Of a DNA stretch of 64,000 bases, positions 49,757 through 58,592 are shown piece after piece. Source of the DNA: Dactylosporangium fulvum. Its GTDB lineage: Bacteria > Actinomycetota > Actinomycetes > Mycobacteriales > Micromonosporaceae. How positions within the stretch are numbered: the stretch's first letter is position 1; each line of letters opens with the position of its first letter. Location: the NCBI RefSeq assembly GCF_025137375.1, contig NZ_CP073720.1, positions 5,108,501 through 5,172,500 of the forward strand, given 5' to 3'. Under the pieces are notes generated by a model. The model was not told the DNA's origin. It did no database searches and was given only the letters and a program-made list of their open reading frames with translations. The position numbers were made by a program, and so were the translations under genes.

Positions 49757-50437
49757 ATGACCACCACTTTCCCCGAAACTCCCCGCCGCGTCGGGCGCGG
49801 CTGGGCACTCAGCGGCGCCCTCGGCGGCCTCGTCGGCCTGGCCGGCCTCCTCGTCGGCGCCGACCTCACCGCCACCGTGGGCGACGGGATCAAGGACAAC
49901 ACCCTGGTCGTCGCCGCCATCGCCGACCATCGGGCGTACGTCTGGGCGTACCAGGTCGTGTGCTCCGTCGCGGCGGTCTGCATCCTGATCTTCGCCGCCG
50001 GGCTGCGCCGTCACCTCGGCGCGCAGGAGCCCGCCGGCAGCCTCGTCCCCGGCGTCGCCGCCGCCGGCCTCGGTCTCGTCGCCGCGACGCTCGTCGTCGG
50101 CGGCGGCATCAGTACCGAGCTGTACTGGGCGCTCGGCGAACCCGAACGCTGGGACCCGGACACCATTGCGAGCCTCGTCGAGATCTACAACACGATCGCG
50201 TGGCTGTGGGTGGGTGCCGGGGTCAGCGCGGCCGCCGTCGCCGTCGGCGGGTTCCGGCACGGCTCGGCGAGCCGTTGGCTGGCCGCGGTCAGCGCGCTGC
50301 TCGCGCTGCTGGTGTTCGCCACGCAGGTGTTCCCGGCGCAGTACGGGGCGCTGTTCCCCGGCGGCCTGTGGGTGTTCGTGGCCGGCCTGGCGTTCCTGTT
50401 CGGCGGCCGGCGCGGTTCGGCGGGCCGGCGCGGCTGA
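49757..50437 (+). CDS. DUF4386-like integral membrane protein
   Basis: 226 residues with six hydrophobic segments (GALGGLVGLAGLLVG, AYQVVCSVAAVCILIFAAG, GVAAAGLGLVAATLVVGGG, NTIAWLWVGAGVSAAAVAVGG, AVSALLALLVFATQVF, WVFVAGLAFLFGG) and a short basic tail. Resembles DUF4386-type membrane proteins; family assignment is tentative and function unknown. An 84-bp gap separates it from the histidine kinase gene. Confidence 0.7.
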   Translation: MTTTFPETPRRVGRGWALSGALGGLVGLAGLLVGADLTATVGDGIKDNTLVVAAIADHRAYVWAYQVVCSVAAVCILIFAAGLRRHLGAQEPAGSLVPGVAAAGLGLVAATLVVGGGISTELYWALGEPERWDPDTIASLVEIYNTIAWLWVGAGVSAAAVAVGGFRHGSASRWLAAVSALLALLVFATQVFPAQYGALFPGGLWVFVAGLAFLFGGRRGSAGRRG

Positions 50438-50521
50438 AGCGGCCGGCGCGGTGAGAATCCCGATCCGGCCGGGACACCGTCCCGCGTCACCGGGACCGGG
50501 TGATCGTTACTGTCGCTGACG

Positions 50522-52510
50522 ATGAACATCGCGCGGATCGCCTGGCCGTTGTGCGGCGCGAGCCTGGTCCTGGCCGTCGTGGCCGGCTGGCTCGCGCTGC
50601 GCAACGGCGCGTCCGTGGCCGACGTCAGCCACCTGCCGTCGGTCGCCGCCTGCGCCGTCACCGGCGGGCTCATCATGCGCCGCCGCCCCGGCAACCCGGT
50701 CGGCCCGCTGCTGCTCGGCAGCGCCCTGGGCTTCGCCCTGCTCGAGTGCTGCGGCCAGGCGGCGGTCCGCACCGGCAGCGCCGTGCTCGCCTGGCCGCAG
50801 ACCTGGCTGTGGGTGCCGAGCAACCTCGGCCTCGCCCTCGTGCCGGCCTACTTCCCGGACGGCCGGCTCCCGCAGCGGTGGCGTCCCGCCGTGTGGGGCC
50901 TCCTCGTCGTGGCCGCCGTCGCCGCGGTGACCGGCGCCCTGCTGCCCGGGACGAACGACCAGGTCCGGCCGCAGGCCCCGGCCAACCCGCTCGGCGTGGC
51001 CGCGTTCGCCGGCGTCGCACCGGTCGCCGAGGCCGTCTTCACCATCGCCGCCGGGGTCGTGTTCGTCGTGGGTGCCGGCGCCGTCGCCCTGCACACCCGG
51101 ACGCTCACCGGGGCCCGGCGGCAGCAGGCCCGCTGGCTCGCCTACGCGGTCGGGCTGGTCGCGCTCGTCGTGCTCGGGCGGCTCGCCGCCGGTCTGCTCG
51201 ACGCCCGGCCCGACCGCATCTGGCCGCTCGCCGACGAGCCCTGGGACGTCGTCGGCGGGCTGTCGATCGTGCTCATCCCGGCCGGCATCGGCATCGCCGT
51301 CCTGCGTCACCGGCTGTTCGACATCGACCTGCTCATCAGTCGTACCGTCGTGTTCGTCGCCCTGTCCGCCGGCGTCGCCGGTGCCTACCTGCTGGTCGTC
51401 GGGGTGCTCGGCGCGTCCTCGGTCGTCGCCGCCGTGGTGGCCGCGCTCGTCTTCGGCGCGCTGCGCCAGTGGCTGCAGCGGCGGGTCAACCTGCTCGTGT
51501 ACGGAGAGCGCGACGACCCGTACACCGTCCTGGCCCGGCTGGGGGAGCGCCTGGCCCAGGTGCCCGACCCGGGGGCGATCCTCGAGACCGGCACCGCGAC
51601 GGTCCGGGAGGCGCTGCAACTGTCGTACGTCGGGATCGAGGTCAGCGGCGGCCGCTCGTACGAACTGGGCACCCGCCCGCCGAACCCGGCCGCGCTGCCG
51701 CTCGTCGCCGGTGGGGAACCCGTGGGCACGCTGCTGCTCGGCCCCCGACCCGGCGAGGCGGCGCTCGGGCCGCGGGACCTGCGGCTGCTCGAGGACCTGG
51801 CCCGGCACATCGGCGTCGCCGTCCAGGCGGTCCGGTTCTCCGCCGACCTGCGCCGCTCCCGCGAGCAGCTCGTCGTCGCCCGCGAGGAGGAGCGCCGCCG
51901 GCTGCGCCGTGACCTGCACGACGGCCTCGGCCCCACTCTGGCCGGGCTGACCATGCGCGCCGAGGCCGCCCAGGAGATCGGCGGCGAGGAGGCGAAGCGG
52001 CTGCTCGAGGAGATCGTCGCCGACGCGCGGACCGCCGTCGCCGACGTGCGGCGGCTCGTCGAGGGCCTGCGCCCGCCGGCACTCGACACGCTCGGCCTGG
52101 TCGGCGCGCTCCGGTCGCACCTCGCCGGCTGGTCCGGCACCGGCGGGCCGCGGGTCACCGTCGACGCGCCGGAGGACCTGTCGGGCCTGCCGGCCGCGGC
52201 CTTGCTGCCCGCCGCGACCGAGGTGGCCGCGTACCGGATCGCGCTCGAGGCGCTCGCCAACGCGCGCCGGCACGCGGGGGCCACCGCGGTACGCCTGCGG
52301 CTGCGGCTCGACGAGGGCTGGCTGGTGCTGGTCGTCACCGACGACGGCCACGGCACGCCGACCGTGGCACCGGGGGCGACCGTGACTGGTGGGGTGGGGA
52401 TGCATTCGATGCGCGAGCGGGCCGAGGAGCTCGGTGGCACGCTGAGCGTCACGTCGTCGCCGTCCGGGACGAGTGTCTCGGCGCGGCTGCCGCTGGAGGT
52501 GGGACCGTGA
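50522..52510 (+). CDS. membrane sensor histidine kinase (HisKA_3, NarL/DesK class)
   Basis: 662 residues. About eight membrane segments in the first 330 residues, then a GAF-like part (about 330-440), the dimerisation/phosphoacceptor helix RRLRRDLHDGLGPTLAG with His of LHDGLGP near 466, and a HATPase domain (YRIALEALANARRHA, VTDDGHG, GGVGMHSMRERAEELGG). ATG 50522 follows TACTGT by 8 nt. Its stop overlaps the response regulator start (GTGA), so they form one two-component system. The signal is unknown. Confidence 0.93.
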   Translation: MNIARIAWPLCGASLVLAVVAGWLALRNGASVADVSHLPSVAACAVTGGLIMRRRPGNPVGPLLLGSALGFALLECCGQAAVRTGSAVLAWPQTWLWVPSNLGLALVPAYFPDGRLPQRWRPAVWGLLVVAAVAAVTGALLPGTNDQVRPQAPANPLGVAAFAGVAPVAEAVFTIAAGVVFVVGAGAVALHTRTLTGARRQQARWLAYAVGLVALVVLGRLAAGLLDARPDRIWPLADEPWDVVGGLSIVLIPAGIGIAVLRHRLFDIDLLISRTVVFVALSAGVAGAYLLVVGVLGASSVVAAVVAALVFGALRQWLQRRVNLLVYGERDDPYTVLARLGERLAQVPDPGAILETGTATVREALQLSYVGIEVSGGRSYELGTRPPNPAALPLVAGGEPVGTLLLGPRPGEAALGPRDLRLLEDLARHIGVAVQAVRFSADLRRSREQLVVAREEERRRLRRDLHDGLGPTLAGLTMRAEAAQEIGGEEAKRLLEEIVADARTAVADVRRLVEGLRPPALDTLGLVGALRSHLAGWSGTGGPRVTVDAPEDLSGLPAAALLPAATEVAAYRIALEALANARRHAGATAVRLRLRLDEGWLVLVVTDDGHGTPTVAPGATVTGGVGMHSMRERAEELGGTLSVTSSPSGTSVSARLPLEVGP

Positions 52511-53166
52511 CCGATGCGGTACGGGTGCTGGTCGTCGACGACCACGACCACTTCCGGGCCGGCCTGCGCGCGCTGCTGGCCACCAGCCCGGAGGTGGAGG
52601 TGTGCGGCGAGGCGGCCAGCGGCGAGGAGGCGCTGACGGCGGTCGCCCGGCTGCAGCCGGACGTGGTGCTGCTGGACCTGGCCATGCCGGGCATGGGCGG
52701 CATCGCCGCCACGGAACGGATCGTCGCCACGACCCCGCACGTCCGCGTGCTCGTGCTGAGCATGGCGGACGACGACGACTCGGTGTTCGCGGCCCTGCGT
52801 GCCGGCGCCCGGGGCTACGTGCTCAAGGGCGCCCGCCGGGTGGAGATCATCCGCTCGATCAAGGTGGTGGCCGACGGCGAGGCGATCTTCGGCCCCGCGA
52901 TCGCGACCCGGTTGATGGGATACTTCGCCGGGTTGGACAAGGCGGCGCCGGAGCCGTTTCCCGAGCTGACCCAGCGGGAGCGCCAGATCCTGGCGCTGAT
53001 CTCGCAACACCTGACGAACCCGCAGATCGCCCAGCGGCTGGCCCTCAGCCAGAAGACGGTCCGCAACCACGTCTCGAACATCTTCACGAAGCTCCAGGTG
53101 GCGGACCGCGCCCAGGCCATCATGCTGGCCAGGGACGCCGGCCTGGGCGACCAGCCTGCCCGCTGA
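52507..53166 (+). CDS. NarL/FixJ-family response regulator
   Basis: 219 residues. Receiver domain with acidic pocket VVDDHD and phosphoacceptor Asp in VVLLDLAMPGM (about residue 57), the Lys in YVLKGA. LuxR-type HTH at the C-terminus: LTQRERQILALISQHLTNPQIAQRLALSQKTVRNHVSNIFTKLQV. It should be phosphorylated by the coupled kinase and may control the neighbouring genes. Confidence 0.95.
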   Translation: MTDAVRVLVVDDHDHFRAGLRALLATSPEVEVCGEAASGEEALTAVARLQPDVVLLDLAMPGMGGIAATERIVATTPHVRVLVLSMADDDDSVFAALRAGARGYVLKGARRVEIIRSIKVVADGEAIFGPAIATRLMGYFAGLDKAAPEPFPELTQRERQILALISQHLTNPQIAQRLALSQKTVRNHVSNIFTKLQVADRAQAIMLARDAGLGDQPAR

Positions 53167-53305
53167 CCTGCGGTGCGGTTCCGCGGAGCCGCCCCCGCCT
53201 CATCCACGCCGCCAACCTAACCCCCGCGTATGACAAAACCCGTGGCAGAAGAGAGCTGCAACGGGTGGAGGTTTGACCGACGGCTGTCGGGAGAAACCTC
53301 GCCGG

Positions 53306-54208
53306 GTGTCCGACGTCACCGTCGTCATCGCCACCCGGAACCGGGCCGCCGCGTTGCGGCGGACCGTCGGGCGGCTGCTGGAACTGCCCGAGCGGCCGCA
53401 GGTCATTGTCGTCGACAACGGGTCCGTCGGAGGGCCGGCCATCTGCCCGCCCGACGTGCTCGTCCTGCCGCTCGGCCGGAACCTCGGCGCCGTCGCTCGG
53501 AACCGCGGTGCCGCCGTCGCCGACACGCCGCTCGTCGCGTTCGCCGGCGACGACTCCTGGTGGGCGCCCGGCGCGCTCGACCGCGCCGCCGGGATCTTCG
53601 CCGAGCATCCCCGCCTCGGCCTGCTCGCGGGGCACGTCCTCGTGGGCGATGACGAGCGGACCGACCCGGTGTCGGCGTTCATGGCGACGGCGCCGCTCGG
53701 CACCGCCGACGACCTGCCGGGGCCGCCGGTGCTGGGGTTCCTCGCCTGTGCGGCCGTGGTGCGGCGGGAGGCGTTTCTCGGCATCGGCGGGTTCGACCCC
53801 GTGGTCCGGTCCATGGGTGAGGAGGCACGGGTGGCGTACGACCTGTTCACCGCCGGCTGGGGACTCGCCTACCGGGCCGACGTCGTGGCGCACCACCACC
53901 CTCAGGCCGGCGCGGACGACACCGGGAAGCGGGTCCTCGCGGCCCGCAACCGCGTCCTGACCGCCTGGCTGCGCCGGCCGCTGCGGGTCGCCGTCGGTGA
54001 GACCACCGCGCTGCTGCGGGCCGCTCCGGGTGATCCCGTCGCGCGGCGGGCCGCCGTACAACTCGCCGCACGACTGCCGCGGGCACTGGCCAACCGGCGT
54101 CCCGCCGGCCGGGTCCTGGAGGCCGCGATCGAACACCTGGAGGCCGGCACTACCGCGCCGACCAGCTCGCCCAGTGCACCACGTCGATCGCGATCAGCCT
54201 CCCGGTGA
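53306..54208 (+). CDS. family 2 glycosyltransferase
   Basis: 300 residues from GTG 53306; a TTG at 53273 is in frame but crowded by its GGAG. GT-A landmarks: TVVIATRNRAAALRRTV, VIVVDNGS, LGRNLGAVARNRGAA and FAGDDSWW for the metal Asp. The acceptor part has VLGFLACAAVVRREAFLGIGGF, then a HHHPQ motif. It probably transfers a sugar to a lipid or cell-wall acceptor. The 3' end overlaps the convergent oxidase gene by 59 bp. Confidence 0.88.
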   Translation: MSDVTVVIATRNRAAALRRTVGRLLELPERPQVIVVDNGSVGGPAICPPDVLVLPLGRNLGAVARNRGAAVADTPLVAFAGDDSWWAPGALDRAAGIFAEHPRLGLLAGHVLVGDDERTDPVSAFMATAPLGTADDLPGPPVLGFLACAAVVRREAFLGIGGFDPVVRSMGEEARVAYDLFTAGWGLAYRADVVAHHHPQAGADDTGKRVLAARNRVLTAWLRRPLRVAVGETTALLRAAPGDPVARRAAVQLAARLPRALANRRPAGRVLEAAIEHLEAGTTAPTSSPSAPRRSRSASR

Positions 54209-54548
54209 GCCGGAACCGGGGATAACGTTCGGACAGCAGCGCCACGGCGCGGCGGCCCTCGGCGCCGTCCGGCTCGACGTCGCGGGCCATGCCGTCCGCC
54301 CGCACCCACCACAACGCGGACCAGTCGTCGGCGTAGTGGTCGACGAGGACGGAGGCCTTGGGGTTCGCGGCCAGGTTCGCCAGCCGGCGCAGCTCCGTGC
54401 TGCGTTTCGGCTTGGCGTCCACACCGTGGTAGATGGTGTCCTCGATGAGCACGAACACGATCGGCACCAGGTGCGGCTGCTCGCCGGGCCCCATGGTGGC
54501 CAGGCGGGCCACCGGCGCGGCCGCGAACCGCTCACGGAAGTCCTTCAT
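54150..54548 (-). CDS. pyridoxamine 5'-phosphate oxidase-fold protein (PPOX class, F420-type)
   Basis: 132 residues, split-barrel fold: FRERFAAAPVARLATMGPGEQPHLVPIVFVL, then VDAKPKRSTELRRLANLAANPKASVLVDHYADDWSALWWVRADG. That is the FDOR-B type (Rv1155-like), which binds F420 or FMN. ATG at 54548 overlaps the stop of the LLM gene (ATGA), so both are made together, and F420 as common cofactor is likely. Confidence 0.9.
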   Translation of the reverse strand: MKDFRERFAAAPVARLATMGPGEQPHLVPIVFVLIEDTIYHGVDAKPKRSTELRRLANLAANPKASVLVDHYADDWSALWWVRADGMARDVEPDGAEGRRAVALLSERYPRFRLTGRLIAIDVVHWASWSAR

Positions 54549-55381
54549 TCGCCCTCGAAGGTGGCGATCGCCGCCTCCCATTCGTCGAGGGCCCGCTCGA
54601 CCCGGCTCTTCGGCGCCGACGGCAGCCACTGGCCGGCCCGCTGCACCCCGGCCTCGTGGAGTCGCTCCAGCACCTTCGGATCCGACGGAACGCTGAGCAC
54701 CTGCACGTCGATCGGCCGGTCGGCCCGGGACCGCAGCTCGGCGATGCGCGGGAAGATGCTCTCGTCGTAGTTCGGGAACCACGCGTCGCCGAAGGACAGC
54801 ACCCGGTCGAGGACGCCGGGACCGGTGCCGCCGACCAGGATCGGCGGATGCGGCCGCTGGACCGGCTTCGGGTAGCACAGGATGCGGTCGAAGGACACGT
54901 GCCGTCCCTGGTACGACGCCTCGTGGTCGCGCCAGATCACCTTCATCGCCTCGACCCGCTCGCGCATGACCGCCATCCGCACCCGTGGGTCGGTGCCGTG
55001 GTTGCGCATCTCCTCGCGGTTCCAGCCGGCGCCGACGCCGAACTCGAAGCGGCCGCCGGACAGGTGGTCGATCGACGCCACCTCCTTCGCCGTGATGATC
55101 GGGTCCCGCTCGACCACCAGGCAGATACCGCTGCCGACGCGCAGGGTGCTGGTCGCGGCCGCGGCCGCGGTCAGCGCGACGAAGAGGTCGAAGGTGTGCC
55201 AGTACCGGCGGGGAAGCTCGCCCTCGCCGCCGCCCGCGTTGTACGGCGTGTCGCGGCTGGCCGGGATGTGCGTGTGCTCCGCGAAGAAGACCGCCGACTG
55301 CCCGCGCTCCTCGACGAGCCGCGCCAGCGGCCCCGGAGCCATGGCGTCGTGCGTGGGGAAGTATCCGACACCGAAATCCAT
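54545..55381 (-). CDS. F420-dependent LLM-class oxidoreductase
   Basis: 278 residues. Segments typical of actinobacterial F420 LLM enzymes (MSMEG/Rv family): MDFGVGYFPTHDA, FFAEHTHIPASRDTPYNAGG, LRVGSGICLVVERDPI, KEVASIDHLSGGRFEFGVGAGWNREEM and ILVGGTGPGVLDRVL. ATG 55381 follows TAGACA by 6 nt, consistent with a leaderless mRNA. The following gene encodes an F420-type PPOX protein. Confidence 0.9.
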   Translation of the reverse strand: MDFGVGYFPTHDAMAPGPLARLVEERGQSAVFFAEHTHIPASRDTPYNAGGGEGELPRRYWHTFDLFVALTAAAAATSTLRVGSGICLVVERDPIITAKEVASIDHLSGGRFEFGVGAGWNREEMRNHGTDPRVRMAVMRERVEAMKVIWRDHEASYQGRHVSFDRILCYPKPVQRPHPPILVGGTGPGVLDRVLSFGDAWFPNYDESIFPRIAELRSRADRPIDVQVLSVPSDPKVLERLHEAGVQRAGQWLPSAPKSRVERALDEWEAAIATFEGE

Positions 55382-55514
55382 GCCCTCTGTCTACCCCGCG
55401 CGGCGGCCGGAACGGGAGACATCGCGGTAACCTCGTCCGGTTCGAGCGAGTCGCGCCGGGTAAGGGCCTACGGAACGCCCCGAGGAACACTCCCGTCACC
55501 TCCGGAGGCACACC

Positions 55515-56321
55515 ATGGACGCGTCGGCGACCTTCATCGGTACGGCGACCGTGCTGCTGCGCATCGGCGAGTTCACAGTCCTGACCGACCCGAATTTTCT
55601 GCACGCCGGGCAGCGCGCGTACCTCGGCTACGGCCTGTCGACGAAGCGGCGGACCGATCCGGCCATGGGGATCCGCGACCTGCCGCCGCTCGACGGTATC
55701 GTGCTGTCCCACGTGCACGGCGACCACTTCGACCGGGTGGCCAGGCGCGGGCTGCCCCGCTCGCTGCCGATCGCCACGACCCGCGAGGCGGCGCGCCGGC
55801 TCCGCAAGTGGCGCTTCACCGGGGCGGTGGGACTGCCGGACTGGGAGCGGACCACGTGGCGGCGCGGGAACGAGGCGCTGCGGATCACCGCCGTGCCGGC
55901 CCAGCACGGCCCGGACGGCATCTACCGCATGATGCCGGAGACCATGGGCAGCGTCATCGACTGGGAGGTCGACGGCGTCCGCCGGCTGCGGCTCTACATG
56001 AGCGGCGACACCCGCTTTCGGGCGAGCGTGCTGCGGGAGATCCCGGAGCGGTACGGCGACATCGACGCGGCGTTCGTCCACCTCGGCGCCACCCGCCTCG
56101 GCGGCGTCCTGTTCACCATGAACGGCCGTGAAGGTGTCGAGCTGACCAGGCTGATCCGGCCGCGGCGGGTCATCCCGATCCACTACGACGACTACAAGGC
56201 GTTCCGGGAACCGCTGTCGCGCTTCCTCGACATCGCCACGAACAGCGGCCTCGGCGACCAGGTCCGCCCGATCCACCGCGGCGAGACGATCGACCTCGCC
56301 GGTGTGGTCGGCCGCCGATAG
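55515..56321 (+). CDS. metallo-beta-lactamase-fold hydrolase
   Basis: 268 residues. Zinc motif SHVHGDHFD (HxHxDH, about residues 64-70), with further ligands probably in the AQHGPDG, SGDTRF and HYDDY segments. It belongs to the UlaG-like/N-acyl-phosphatidylethanolamine phospholipase D group by its TFIGTATVLLRIGEFTVLTDPNF start. GGAGG sits 8 nt before the ATG. Substrate unknown. Confidence 0.9.
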   Translation: MDASATFIGTATVLLRIGEFTVLTDPNFLHAGQRAYLGYGLSTKRRTDPAMGIRDLPPLDGIVLSHVHGDHFDRVARRGLPRSLPIATTREAARRLRKWRFTGAVGLPDWERTTWRRGNEALRITAVPAQHGPDGIYRMMPETMGSVIDWEVDGVRRLRLYMSGDTRFRASVLREIPERYGDIDAAFVHLGATRLGGVLFTMNGREGVELTRLIRPRRVIPIHYDDYKAFREPLSRFLDIATNSGLGDQVRPIHRGETIDLAGVVGRR

Positions 56322-56325
56322 TGCC

Positions 56326-56341
56326 CCACCCGGAGGGGTGG
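56326..56341 (+). terminator. short hairpin after the MBL gene
   Basis: CCACCC-GGAG-GGGTGG, 6 bp of stem, beginning a few nt after the stop codon; no U-tract. Confidence 0.45.
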
Positions 56342-56370
56342 ACCGGCGCAGGACGGGGTAACCAGGCGGT

Positions 56371-56598
56371 ATGACCAACGAGGACGAGCGTTACACCATG
56401 GGCACCACCGGCACCCCGGGCCGCTCCGGCGCGGACGCGATCGACGAGGCCGACGCCGTCAACGGCTCGGCCATCGGCACGCATACCGACGTCGGGCTCG
56501 GCGGCGAGCCCGACGACCCGGCGCTGCCGTTCGACCACCAGCCCAACTCGGACGACAAGCTGCACCTGCCCCGCGACGCGGTGCAGCGCGGCGACTGA
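56371..56598 (+). CDS. small acidic protein of unknown function
   Basis: 75 residues, strongly acidic and probably unstructured (TNEDERYTMGTTGTPG, DEADAVNGSAIGTHTDVGLGGEPDDP). Similar short acidic proteins are common in actinobacteria without known roles. The composition is protein-like rather than antisense, but the start has only a weak ribosome site. Confidence 0.6.
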   Translation: MTNEDERYTMGTTGTPGRSGADAIDEADAVNGSAIGTHTDVGLGGEPDDPALPFDHQPNSDDKLHLPRDAVQRGD

Positions 56599-56743
56599 CC
56601 CGCCGTCCCGCGCCGCGTGGCCGCGCGGCGCGGGGTGACGTTGGGGATGAGCCGTTCCGGCGGCGACTTCTGCCGGACGGTGCGGCACCGGCGGCGGGCT
56701 AGCGTCGATTCTCGAGTGCCGGACTCCCGACTGGAGGAACGCG

Positions 56744-57304
56744 ATGTCAACAACCGTCGTCGTCGTCATCGCCGTGGTGGTCGTGCTCGTCGTCGTCGCC
56801 GTCGTCCTCGGGCTGTGGCAGGGGCGGCGCCGTTCGGCACTGCAGCGGCGGTTCGGGCCAGAATACGAGCGGGCCGTCTCCGGCACCGGCAGCCGCCGAA
56901 CTGCCGAGCGCGAACTGCGCGAACGCGAGCGGCACCACGCCGAGCTCCCGTTGCGGGACCTCGACCCGCACCAGCGCCTCCGGTACGCCAGCCAGTGGGA
57001 GGAGACCCAGGCGCACTTCGTCGACCAGCCCGAGACGGCGACCCGCGAGGCCGACCAGCTCGTCACGCAGGTGATGAGCGACCGCGGCTATCCGGTCGAG
57101 GATTTCGAACGGCGGCTGTCGGACCTCAGTGTCGAGCACGCCAGCACGCTGGAGCACTACCGCGACGCCCACGAGATCAACCTGGCCAACGAGCGCGGCC
57201 AGGCCAGCACCGAACAGCTGCGCCAGGCGCTGGTCCACTACCGCGTCCTGTTCGCCGAGCTGCTCGGTGAGCCCGGTGGGCGCCAGGTACCCAAGACCGG
57301 CTGA
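56744..57304 (+). CDS. membrane-anchored helical protein, paralogue of the next gene
   Basis: 186 residues. One Val-rich membrane helix at the N-terminus (VVVVIAVVVVLVVVAVVLGLW), then charged helices. The region YASQWEETQAHFVDQPETATREADQLVTQVM and the C-terminal STEQLRQALVHYRVLFAELL match the corresponding parts of the next gene product in spacing and key residues. GGAGG lies 6-7 nt before the ATG. Function unknown; known only as actinobacterial hypothetical proteins. Confidence 0.75.
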   Translation: MSTTVVVVIAVVVVLVVVAVVLGLWQGRRRSALQRRFGPEYERAVSGTGSRRTAERELRERERHHAELPLRDLDPHQRLRYASQWEETQAHFVDQPETATREADQLVTQVMSDRGYPVEDFERRLSDLSVEHASTLEHYRDAHEINLANERGQASTEQLRQALVHYRVLFAELLGEPGGRQVPKTG

Positions 57305-57322
57305 CACACAGGGAGCTTCACG

Positions 57323-57748
57323 ATGGACCAGCATGCCGAGAACTACACCGAACCACTGCGCGACGTCGCCCCCGGGCCCGCTCCCGGCGCCGCTGCCGAG
57401 ACCACTGCCGGCGCCGCTGCCGGCGGGCCGGCCGGGACGCCCGCGGACACCGCCGCCCAGCGGCCCGACGACACCGCCGGGGAAGGCCCGCTCTGGGACC
57501 CGGCGAAGGCCGAGGAACTGCGGGGCCGCTGGCACGACGTGCAGACCAGGTTCGTCGACGACCCGAAGGGCAGTCTGAGCAGTGCCAAGGCCCTCATCGA
57601 CGAGGCGGTCCACGGTCTGGAGGACGGCGTCCGCGACCGCGAGGAGGCGTTCGGACGCAGCGGAGCCCGCATCTCCGACAGCACCGAGGGCATGCGCGCG
57701 ACCATCCAGCAGTACCACCACCTGCTCGACCGCCTGCTGTCCGTCTGA
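57323..57748 (+). CDS. soluble helical protein, paralogue of the previous gene
   Basis: 141 residues. An Ala/Pro-rich disordered N-terminus (about 55) is followed by LRGRWHDVQTRFVDDPKGSLSSAKALIDEAVHGLEDGV and STEGMRATIQQYHHLLDRLL, which align with the preceding protein but without its membrane helix. The 18-bp gap suggests co-transcription. The pair may form hetero-oligomers at the membrane; this is inference. Confidence 0.75.
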   Translation: MDQHAENYTEPLRDVAPGPAPGAAAETTAGAAAGGPAGTPADTAAQRPDDTAGEGPLWDPAKAEELRGRWHDVQTRFVDDPKGSLSSAKALIDEAVHGLEDGVRDREEAFGRSGARISDSTEGMRATIQQYHHLLDRLLSV

Positions 57749-57771
57749 CACATCCGGCTACGCTTCGGCGC

Positions 57772-58440
57772 GTGCAGCGTGCCGTGGTGGTCGGTAACAG
57801 TGACGGGATCGGGCTGGCGTTGACGCGGCGGCTGCTGGCCGACGGCTGGGCCGTCACCGGCATCTCCCGGCGGGACAGCCCGGTGTCCCACGAGCGGTAC
57901 GAGCACCGCACCGTCGACGTCACCGACCCCGCCTACCCGGCGGCCGTCCCGGCCGACGTCGACCTGTGCGTCTACGCGGCGGGCGTCGGCGAGCAGTTCG
58001 ACCCGGCCGACCTCGCCGCGCAGACCCGGGCCTTCGAGGTCAACCTGCTCGGTGCCGCGCGCACCCTGGAGGTTGTCGTCCCGGCTATGGTCGCGGCCGG
58101 CCGTGGGCACGTCATCGGCCTGTCCAGCCTCGCCGACGTGCTGATCTCGCCCGACGCGCCCGGCTACGCGGCGTCGAAGGCGGGCCTCTCGGCCTACCTC
58201 CTCGGCCTCTCCACGGCTCTGCGCCGCCACGGCGTCGCCGTCACCACCGTCCGGTTCGGCTTCGTCGACACGAAGATGGCCAAGGGCGGCGCCGCCAAAC
58301 CGATGCTGCTCACGGTCGCCGAGGCCGTCGAGGTCATCATGCGGTGCGTGCGCCGCCGCCCGGCCGTCGTGTCGTACCCGCGTCGCATGTCGGTCGCCGC
58401 GCGCGTGCTGCGGGTGGTCACGCGCGCGACGTTGCGGTAG
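57772..58440 (+). CDS. short-chain dehydrogenase/reductase
   Basis: 222 residues. GNSDGIG cofactor loop, YAAG-type middle motif (VYAAGVGEQF), Ser in LSSLADV and catalytic YAASKAG. GTG 57772 follows TACGCT by 7 nt. The C-terminus with VEVIMRCVRRRPAVVSYPRRM resembles SDRs of unknown substrate in actinobacteria. Confidence 0.9.
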   Translation: MQRAVVVGNSDGIGLALTRRLLADGWAVTGISRRDSPVSHERYEHRTVDVTDPAYPAAVPADVDLCVYAAGVGEQFDPADLAAQTRAFEVNLLGAARTLEVVVPAMVAAGRGHVIGLSSLADVLISPDAPGYAASKAGLSAYLLGLSTALRRHGVAVTTVRFGFVDTKMAKGGAAKPMLLTVAEAVEVIMRCVRRRPAVVSYPRRMSVAARVLRVVTRATLR

Positions 58441-58530
58441 CGCGCCCGGCCGGGCGGCGTTTCGGCGGGACGCCGGAGGGAACGGTTCCACGGCCTCGAC
58501 CGCACGGCCGGGGTCGACGGCTGCGGCCGG
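58441..58530. other. short spacer upstream of the EF-G-like control region
   Basis: 90 bp without a gene; GC-rich, with no recognised signal before the AT-rich promoter motif at 58531. Confidence 0.4.
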
Positions 58531-58570
58531 AATAAACCGTTGACGCCGGGCGCTAATCTCGACGTAGATC
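58531..58570 (+). promoter_or_regulatory. putative WhiB7/WblC-type promoter of the EF-G-like gene
   Basis: AATAAA (58531-58536), three bases, then TTGACG (-35, 58540-58545), an 18-19-bp spacer and (G)TAGATC as -10 (about 58564-58570). An AT-rich patch just upstream of -35 is the signature of WhiB7-dependent resistance promoters. Start of transcription would fall just before the leader ORF. Confidence 0.5.
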
Positions 58571-58592
58571 ACTCGAGTGGAGGGAGCCGGCC

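Noticed and set aside
58529..58555. SigR-type promoter (GGAAT-N18-GTT) before the EF-G-like leader
   Set aside because: GGAAT is present but the -10 reads GCT instead of GTT; the AT-rich/TTGACG pattern fits better.
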